Origin: Stereocaulon alpinum
Lineage: Eukaryota; Ascomycota; Lecanoromycetes; Lecanorales; Stereocaulaceae
Assembly: GCA_018257865.1 (NCBI GenBank)
Contig: JAEUBA010000023.1
Coordinates: 62,001-126,000 of the forward strand
Reading direction: 5' to 3'
Length of the DNA: 64,000 nucleotides
Every line of letters starts with the position of its first letter. Within the stretch, counting starts at the first letter, position 1. The position numbers were made by a program, and so were the translations under genes. The notes beneath the pieces were generated by a model, which had not been told where the DNA came from, made no database searches, and worked only from the letters and a program-made list of their open reading frames with translations. Positions 57,939 through 64,000 of this stretch are shown in pieces.

Positions 57939-58380
57939 GATTGGAAACTGTGTCAGTCGGCCGGCGTGATGGGAAGCGAGACGAGGGACCAGCTTGTCAG
58001 TGAGGACGACGAGCTTTGCTGGAATTGAAATGCTCCAAGCAAGAGTCGTAGTTGACTACTTTTCGGGATAATATTACAACAAGATGACCTAGACGCCATG
58101 ACAGTGAAGCTAGCGAGACAAAGCGATGGACGCACAATGAGTACCACAGTGAGGCATTCCAGCGTTGGAATATAAGAGTACAAAGAAAGTCGGTGACACA
58201 ATGAGATTGTTGCCTCGCTCATCAATGCCCCTGGGTAAGACACAAAGCCATACATAAAGACAAGCATCTCGTCTTTTCATCGCCACCGAATCGCTACTTC
58301 AATTTCAATCCATACATCCAACTTCGTCGCCGGTATCCAAGCTATACATATATACCAAACATCAACCACCACCCAAAAAA
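57939..58380. promoter_or_regulatory. Divergent upstream region, coiled-coil gene and MGC gene
   Basis: A 442-base interval between divergent starts. No coding sequence or repeat was seen. Confidence 0.35.
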
Positions 58381-59304
58381 ATGGGCTGCGCCTTGTCCAA
58401 ACCCGAGCCTCCCAAACCTCGACTTCTCCACGACCTCAGCAAACCATACAAGTACCCCCAAGTACAACATCCTCCCAGCAGACACCAGCCAATGCAATAT
58501 GCCGCCCAAGGCCCAAATCATCGTCAAAAACCACCAAGACTACCAGTCAAAGCAAGAATTAGAGATGACCAAAGACAACAAGCCGAGCCTCCCCCTCGAG
58601 GATATCATGCTGATCCAAAGCCCAGACACGACACAAAACCCCAACCCCAGTCATCCCACAAAGCGAACCGAAAATATCGAGTAAACCAGCGTCCCCGCGC
58701 CCCCTCAAACCCTCCCACAACCCACCAACCCTCCCCCTCCCCCTGGCCCCTCCAAAACCCCATCCCCAACCGCTTCGAGTCCCCCTTCCCCCCACCCTGT
58801 CCCCCAACCCACATCCACCCCCCCATCACCACCCTCGCCAAAACCCCCCTCATAACCCACCCCCCCCGTACCCACCACTCCCTCCACGCCACAATAGCGC
58901 ACCCCCTTTCCCCCTCCATCGAAACAAAAGCCCGCCTATCGCGCTACTGGGACACGGATCCAGTAATGGGCTATGGCCCGCCCTCGCCTACGGAGAGTGA
59001 GAAGCGTTATAGGAAGTTGCAGAGACTTAGTAGGCCGTTGGGGGGGTATGGGTGGGGTGTGCCGGAGGTTGTACCGGTTAGTCCTGTGGAGGGGAGGAGG
59101 GGGGAGAAGGGAGAGAGGAGGAGGGCGAAGGGGAAGGGGAGGGGGTTGAGGTTGAGGGTTGATACGGAGGGGGGGAGGAAGGGATGGGAAGGGGAGGGGG
59201 GGAGTCCTGAGTTTAAGAGGATTGAGGCTATTGAGATGGGGTTGGTTGATAGGGAGGGGGAGAGGAGGAGGGAGGCGGAGTGGAATGGGAGGGTCAGGAT
59301 TTAG
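58381..59304 (+). CDS. Orphan proline-rich protein with MGCxxS amino terminus
   Basis: A single exon of 307 residues. The start MGCALSKPEPPKPR has a glycine at 2, a cysteine at 3 and a serine at 6. This is the classic signal for N-myristoylation plus palmitoylation, so the protein may attach to membranes. The first 190 residues are rich in Pro, His, Gln and Thr. The last 110 are rich in Gly, Arg and Glu, and between them lies YWDTDPVMGYGPPSPTESEKRYRKLQRLSRPLGG, quoted here only as the segment around residues 198-232. The coding strand changes from C-rich to G-rich across the gene. No known domain was seen. It is the first of four same-strand orphan genes. Function unknown. Confidence 0.6.
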   Translation: MGCALSKPEPPKPRLLHDLSKPYKYPQVQHPPSRHQPMQYAAQGPNHRQKPPRLPVKARIRDDQRQQAEPPPRGYHADPKPRHDTKPQPQSSHKANRKYRVNQRPRAPSNPPTTHQPSPSPWPLQNPIPNRFESPFPPPCPPTHIHPPITTLAKTPLITHPPRTHHSLHATIAHPLSPSIETKARLSRYWDTDPVMGYGPPSPTESEKRYRKLQRLSRPLGGYGWGVPEVVPVSPVEGRRGEKGERRRAKGKGRGLRLRVDTEGGRKGWEGEGGSPEFKRIEAIEMGLVDREGERRREAEWNGRVRI

Positions 59305-59962
59305 GTGGGGTTTCGTTGGTTGGTTTCATTTTCTCTTAGTGTGGTACGAGGCTTGCGTGCGAGTAACGGGTTTTGAGACTATGAAAGGTGAGTAATGGTA
59401 ATTGTAGTACGAAGACGAGCAAGGTAAGGAAAATGTTCGGCCACTGCTCATTTCTCAAACACATTTTTGGTCTTCTCTGTTGGCAGTCAATCTTGCTAAA
59501 CATAATCGCTGTTAAGTTGATGCTCACCGTTTTACAAAGCAACCAACTTAGCTTTCCCGAGCTACATTTGCAGCCCTTGCTTTCCTGTCATCTTTCAAGC
59601 GCGGTTTGACGGTTTCCATCGTTCAACAAATTGGCAGCGACGAGGAGTAAAGAGGTCATAATCGGTCACCACAATCTCAAACATCCGACCTGTAGCACTT
59701 ATCAGCTATGCAAAAATCGTTGCGGTGTGTTTCAGTGATTGGTACTCAATCGCGTACTCCTTGTCTTGTGACACCTTTCGGACATACTCACAATCTGGAG
59801 TTCTACAAAGAAGATTCGAAGCAATGGTATCACTTGACGCTCACATTTAGCCTCACAGAATGACTCCAGTCATGGGCCCTTCAAAACTTTCTTCTCACCG
59901 CAGGCTTCCCTCCCATCTTTTTCCCTTAAACCATCTACCCCTCACCCCGACCACTCACAAAC
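59305..59962. other. Intergenic region between orphan genes
   Basis: 658 bases between two same-strand genes. Nothing recognisable was seen apart from a likely promoter with pyrimidine-rich sequence just before the next ATG. Confidence 0.35.
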
Positions 59963-61351
59963 ATGTTCCGCAGGAAAAGCAATAAACCCAAGGGCCTGCA
60001 CATCTCCGATCCCATACTCTTACCATCACCAAACCCTGAACTACCAATACCACCTCCTCCTCGTCCCTTTCGACCTGGGAAACCCTGGGGGGAGCAAGAT
60101 GAAAGCCAGACCCTGCGTGGTGAAGAGACATCTGATCATGCCGATGAGGATGAGGAACGCGACTCCCAAACACTACTAGATGTAGTCAACGAATATCAAC
60201 GGCGAGAGACACTTCGACAGATGCGCTCAGAGACCCATGGCGGCGAAGAACCAATAACATCAACCTCCCCTCAACAGCAAGCCGAACTAAAAAACTTCCA
60301 ACATTTCGTGCGGGACTTACAACGAGAGGCAGCATTAGCGACTCCAGCCTTAGCATTTCCACACAACCACGCAGCGCGACTGCCAAAACCGATGCAAGCG
60401 CCGCAAATCAAACAAGAGCTACCCTTGGCGGAAAAGATTTTGCGGAAAGTCGCACGGGGGCCGGATCAGTTGCAGGAGCAGCGGGATAAGCACCAGCTTA
60501 ATTTGGCGGAGAAACGGTTTCATCAGCCGGAGGTTTTGGCGGGTGCTGTTGAACAGGGCGGGAGAATGCCAGAAGATGTTCGGCCGTGGGATGGATTAGA
60601 AGACGAGGAGCAGGATGTAGAGGGAGTGGATTCGGTGTATCCTGATGATGAAGAAGCTCGAACGCCGAAACCAGGTCGGCCGCAAAATATATATGAAGAC
60701 GGAGGCCTGGATGTACAGCAAGACGCAGCGTCAGCGACTCGTCACGGGCAAGAAGCACGACTGCCAAAACCTGCCCGGCCACAGAACATACAGGAAATCT
60801 GGGACTCCGACTCACCCACCACAACAGGCTCCGGCTCTCCTGAACCATCACCAAGTTGGTCGCACATAACGCCCTTATCCCCCAACCCAACCCCCAACCA
60901 CTCACCCCGCCTTCCCAGAACCTATCCCCCCCAGCACGACATACGCTCGTCCGCCGCCTCATCACCCTCTTCAGAATCCACCATCGACTGGAACGAAATC
61001 CGCTTCTCAACCTTCGCACGCCGAACAATCGCCGCCTTCGTCCGTAACGGTCGAAAACGCGGCTACGATCCAAATGACTTGATCACATACGAAGACATGC
61101 ATCGGAAGAGAAATCCCGAGGAAATAGCAGCTGAGATAGCTGCTGCGGAAGCGTTGAGAGATGATCCGGAGCAGAATGAGAGGAGATTTGGACTTGCTTG
61201 GGAGTGGTTGAATGCGAATAGTGGGAAGAATGAGAGTTTGGGGGAGGCGGTTATTAAGTCGTCGAGGAAACGGGAGAGGGAGGATAAGCGGCGAGCTGGA
61301 GATGCTGGGGATAGGGCGACGAGGTTGGGGGATTTGATGAGGGAAATGTGA
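59963..61351 (+). CDS. Orphan protein with RRFGxAWExL C-terminal motif and internal repeats
   Basis: A single exon of 462 residues. The protein is acidic and proline-rich, with a short motif repeated three times: AARLPKPMQAPQ, EARTPKPGRPQNI and EARLPKPARPQNI (roughly residues 135-280). The C-terminal 110 residues look folded: WNEIRFSTFARRTIAAFVR, then GYDPNDLITYEDM, then DDPEQNERRFGLAWEWL and a very basic tail with RKREREDKRR. The DDPxxxxRRFGxAWExL block recurs in the gene at 62211, so the two are probably paralogues. The basic tail could bind nucleic acid or serve as a nuclear signal. No known domain was recognised and I do not assign a function. Confidence 0.65.
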   Translation: MFRRKSNKPKGLHISDPILLPSPNPELPIPPPPRPFRPGKPWGEQDESQTLRGEETSDHADEDEERDSQTLLDVVNEYQRRETLRQMRSETHGGEEPITSTSPQQQAELKNFQHFVRDLQREAALATPALAFPHNHAARLPKPMQAPQIKQELPLAEKILRKVARGPDQLQEQRDKHQLNLAEKRFHQPEVLAGAVEQGGRMPEDVRPWDGLEDEEQDVEGVDSVYPDDEEARTPKPGRPQNIYEDGGLDVQQDAASATRHGQEARLPKPARPQNIQEIWDSDSPTTTGSGSPEPSPSWSHITPLSPNPTPNHSPRLPRTYPPQHDIRSSAASSPSSESTIDWNEIRFSTFARRTIAAFVRNGRKRGYDPNDLITYEDMHRKRNPEEIAAEIAAAEALRDDPEQNERRFGLAWEWLNANSGKNESLGEAVIKSSRKREREDKRRAGDAGDRATRLGDLMREM

Positions 61352-61544
61352 CAATGAGGAATATTGATCTGCTCAAGGAGGTGGTTAGGTTGTCTTTGTC
61401 ATGGAGGAACACTGTCGATTGCACTTACAATGATCAGTCCGTGATTATATCTTCGTCGATCTCCTCTTCCTTATGAGCTCCCCAAGTCTTCGCACTCACA
61501 GCACCAAATCATCCCAAAGCTCCGCCACCCGACCTCGATAGAAG

Positions 61545-61832
61545 ATGGGCTGTGGTCCATCCCGTCCAGTCCCACCGCCATTCAACTCAGATCGCCTCAC
61601 CGTCGCCCATCCAGCACCATTTCCTCATCATCACAGCAGTAATGTCAGCGTCAGACGGCCCATAGAGTACCCAATGCCCAAACCTCACAACAACAAAAAC
61701 ATGGCGGGAAGGAGTGCGTCTGTTGCCATGAATTGTGGATCTCGAAAGGGCGGAAATGTGACAATCTCGAGGGGGGACAGAGTCCAAGCATCGACGGCCA
61801 TGCGTAGGTCTACTAAGGTAAGTATAAGATGA
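61545..61832 (+). CDS. Small orphan protein with MGCxxS amino terminus
   Basis: 95 residues if unspliced. It begins MGCGPSRPVPPP, the same dual-acylation pattern and proline context as the gene at 58381 (MGCALSKPEPPKP). The rest is basic with many His, Ser, Asn and Arg and no domain. The last coding bases contain AAG followed by GTAAGTAT, an excellent 5' splice site. If used with the acceptor at 61887, a second exon (61888-61926) adds 12 residues and ends at TAG, giving 103 residues. I cannot decide between the two models. Function unknown. Confidence 0.5.
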   Translation: MGCGPSRPVPPPFNSDRLTVAHPAPFPHHHSSNVSVRRPIEYPMPKPHNNKNMAGRSASVAMNCGSRKGGNVTISRGDRVQASTAMRRSTKVSIR

Positions 61833-62210
61833 GATTGAGCGCTGCTGGCGGTGCGTTTCGGACTTTTCTATCCAAAAGACATTGTAGGCCCTGGTAGAGT
61901 TGTTTGCCTTTGACCTCCGGGTCTAGTCATAATGCCACTCGCAGAAGGTAAATTACCGTTTCGCTACCTCATCGTTTCCGTGACTTCCAATCAGCAACCG
62001 CCTTCGGGAGCCTATTCCGGGAGAAGTGACAAGCAAGAAAGGTGTGAATGAGATGCAATTTTCTTGTGCTCCGGACCTCGCAAGTAGCAAACTTACAACT
62101 TCCCCATTCTTAAACAAATTATGAAGCTCCATAAGCCCCTTAAATCTCCAGATGCATAAGTCTTCTGTGATACCTGCAAAAATAGTATTACCATATCCAG
62201 CCCATTTAAA
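61833..62210. other. Intergenic region between orphan genes
   Basis: 378 bases. The first part may include an intron and short last exon of the preceding gene (61818-61926). Otherwise nothing was seen. Confidence 0.3.
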
Positions 62211-62663
62211 ATGGCAAGCGAGCAGAGTGAAGCCTCCTCCAATATCTTCGTGCGAAATTTACGAAATTTCAGTCGCCCTTTTAAGCCGAGAGATTGCGGA
62301 CAAGAAAAGATAGAGGACACAGAGACAAAGATGGACACTGATTCTGACTCTTCTTCGAAGAACAATCAGGGCATGGAACATTCCGAACAACATCCTTCAG
62401 AGCAGAACAGACAAGACCTAGGCATGGCAGAAGGTCTGCATAGGCAGCCGAGCAGGAACGGAACAGTGGCCTCTGAAATTCCACTGCAGGATAATCCTGA
62501 CGAGATGCACAGGCGATTTGGAGGCGCGTGGGAGACGTTGACTAAGAAGAGTGAACGCAAAGAGCCGTTGACAGACGCTTTGGCTGCTACGCGGAGCCAG
62601 GCAAAGAAGGATAAGGCGCGGGGCGTACGGCATAGGCCGCCGGAGGGCCAGTGCAGACCCTAG
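62211..62663 (+). CDS. Small orphan protein, paralogue of the gene at 59963
   Basis: A single exon of 150 residues from an ATG at the start of the frame. The N-terminal half is polar and low in structure. The C-terminal half carries DNPDEMHRRFGGAWETL followed by KKSERKEPLTDALAATRSQ and a basic end. This aligns with DDPEQNERRFGLAWEWL and GKNESLGEAVIKSSRK of the 462-residue protein, including the basic tail. The rest of the large protein, with its PKP repeats, has no counterpart here. This is either a truncated duplicate or an independent small member. Function unknown. Confidence 0.6.
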   Translation: MASEQSEASSNIFVRNLRNFSRPFKPRDCGQEKIEDTETKMDTDSDSSSKNNQGMEHSEQHPSEQNRQDLGMAEGLHRQPSRNGTVASEIPLQDNPDEMHRRFGGAWETLTKKSERKEPLTDALAATRSQAKKDKARGVRHRPPEGQCRP

Positions 62664-63569
62664 AACCGATATTGAACTGCTTTGTTCAAAGAGATGAGCG
62701 GGTTTCTTGTTGTGCTGTGCCATAGAATGAACGGAAGGCCACGAGGCTTACCAATGCCAAACAATGCCTTTGTCCTGCTCCAACCACGATTCACTTATGT
62801 CCCTGAGCGAAGCAGTCCTTCTCCCATCCCTCCAAGCTCTGGGCACCTCCCATCCGGTCGATAATGGGCTCCCATACCTCCCAGCGATCAAGGATCTTGT
62901 CAGAATTACCACTTCCACGTACCACAGTACCACTGCCCCCGCGATCACAGCAGTCGATGCAAATCTGAAACCCAGATGTGGGGCAACGGCGACGATCCAA
63001 TTGCAGAAGTAGTCTTGAATGGCTATTGGCAAGAGTGAAACCACTGCCTCTTCGTTGGAAAATCCACGCCTTAATTGAGCGGCGAAGAGAAAATGTTTCT
63101 GGCCAGAAGGGGATGGACAGGTGCACGTGTGGTGAATGTTGGGCTTTCAATGACTTGTTGATGGTTTTGGCATGTTCAAACAAATGCCCCTAGAGCGACA
63201 CTTTCTTGCTTTACCTAATCAGTACGTTTAGTCTAACCAATGCTGTGGGCAAAGACTCATATCATCCAACACTGTCCACTTGAAGTGCCGTCTGTGAAGA
63301 GAACTTTAGATGTCAAAATTAAGCAGCGAAAGGCGAATATATTCGACCGCTTGCGAGATGAATGCTTGAGACCTGTTAATTGATGAAACAATGCTTTGTG
63401 CCACCCAAATCACCTTTCAGCAACAACAAAGAATGACACTGCCTGACACAAGTGTGTTGTCATTGATGTTTCTGGAAGACAGACGTGACAAAGTTTGGAA
63501 TCTATATACCTACCTGCCTCCGGGGCGTCAGAAGTTTCGTCATCATCAATCGAGTTTTGCCCAGACAGA
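62664..63569. other. Interval with no supported gene
   Basis: Overlapping minus-strand frames (62748-63044 and 62791-63183) occur. One has a hydrophobic stretch (VIAGAVVLWYVEVVIL), but the frames overlap each other and neither can be joined into a gene with confidence. Confidence 0.4.
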
Positions 63570-63857
63570 ATGCCCCGCCTTCCTTTTCTTACTTCCCACC
63601 CTACCCCACCAGCCCTTCTCCAGCCTTCTATCCTCCCTATCGAGCCTCCTCCACGTCGCGAGCGCATCGGTCTTACCGAACGCGAATGGGCAGCGCATAG
63701 AGCGAGACAAGGGCTACAGCCAATCAAGGGCTCCACATATCGATTTCGTGTGCCCTGGAGGCTGGGATGCGAACCAAGAGGGGCGCAGGTCTCTAGAGTG
63801 CAGAGTATGCGTAACCCCGATGGTAGTGTGACGTGGTTCTATTGGGTGCGGAATTGA
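63570..63857 (+). CDS. Small hypothetical protein
   Basis: A 95-residue frame from the ATG at 63570. The frame is open upstream, so an earlier exon is possible. The second half is charged and compact (RIGLTEREWAAHRARQG, then YRFRVPWRLGCEP and NPDGSVTWFYWVRN) and looks more protein-like than the competing frames. The first 30 residues are rich in Pro, Leu and Ser. There is no domain. It lies 140 bases from the window edge, so its 3' context is not visible. Confidence 0.4.
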   Translation: MPRLPFLTSHPTPPALLQPSILPIEPPPRRERIGLTEREWAAHRARQGLQPIKGSTYRFRVPWRLGCEPRGAQVSRVQSMRNPDGSVTWFYWVRN

Positions 63858-64000
63858 TCGGGCCTGCTGAATGTCCGAATAATTAATGGTAGCCAGGCTT
63901 CTGCCCTTCATATATTCTTGCGTTCTCGTGTGCTGAGATGTGGATAGTAGACTTTGAAGAAAATTTTCACTACATTACACAAGCACATATTGGAAGATTC

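Noticed and set aside
62748..63183. Minus-strand frames with a hydrophobic stretch
   Set aside because: The two frames overlap out of phase and neither has an identifiable family. I could not choose a model.

Overview
The window is chromosomal DNA of a filamentous ascomycete (Pezizomycotina). Three things support this: short spliceosomal introns of about 47-156 nt with GT-AG ends, an iterative polyketide synthase pair with a starter-unit acyltransferase domain, and a set of fungal housekeeping genes (PEX10, LSM5, a Chk2-type kinase, a sphingolipid C9-methyltransferase). I cannot place it to a class. Leotiomycetes or Dothideomycetes are plausible. Exon structures below were assembled by hand from reading frames and splice signals.

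Left edge (1-3.7 kb): the C-terminal end of PEX10, a broken gene with in-frame stops, and an intact U6 snRNA gene with an upstream TATA element and a candidate downstream B-block.

Biosynthetic cluster (3.7-27 kb): two cytochrome P450 genes facing away from each other, an O-methyltransferase gene, a highly reducing PKS (KS-AT-DH-ER-KR-ACP, no C-methyltransferase) and a non-reducing PKS (SAT-KS-MAT-PT-ACP-TE). The expected logic is that the reducing PKS builds a reduced chain, the SAT domain loads it on the non-reducing PKS, the PT domain shapes the aromatic ring and the TE releases it. This is the layout of resorcylic or dihydroxyphenylacetic acid lactones and alkyl-resorcylates. The methyltransferase and P450s would decorate the product. 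No transporter or regulator lies between these genes. The exact product cannot be read from sequence.

Middle (27-43.3 kb): a secreted galactose oxidase with an N-terminal carbohydrate-binding domain, a 4 kb stretch with no recognisable gene, a sphingolipid C9-methyltransferase, a Zn2Cys6 transcription factor, a WRN-type 3'-5' exonuclease and the small six-exon gene LSM5.

Right part (43.4-57 kb): nitronate monooxygenase, an FHA-domain Chk2-like kinase, a manganese-type cation diffusion facilitator, a small secreted protein, a membrane dipeptidase with a GC-AG intron, and a large Na+/Ca2+ exchanger-family protein.

Right edge (57-64 kb): a coiled-coil protein, then four same-strand orphan genes that alternate between two types (MGCxxS amino terminus; RRFGxAWExL carboxyl motif). 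This looks like a duplicated two-gene module. A further small ORF follows.
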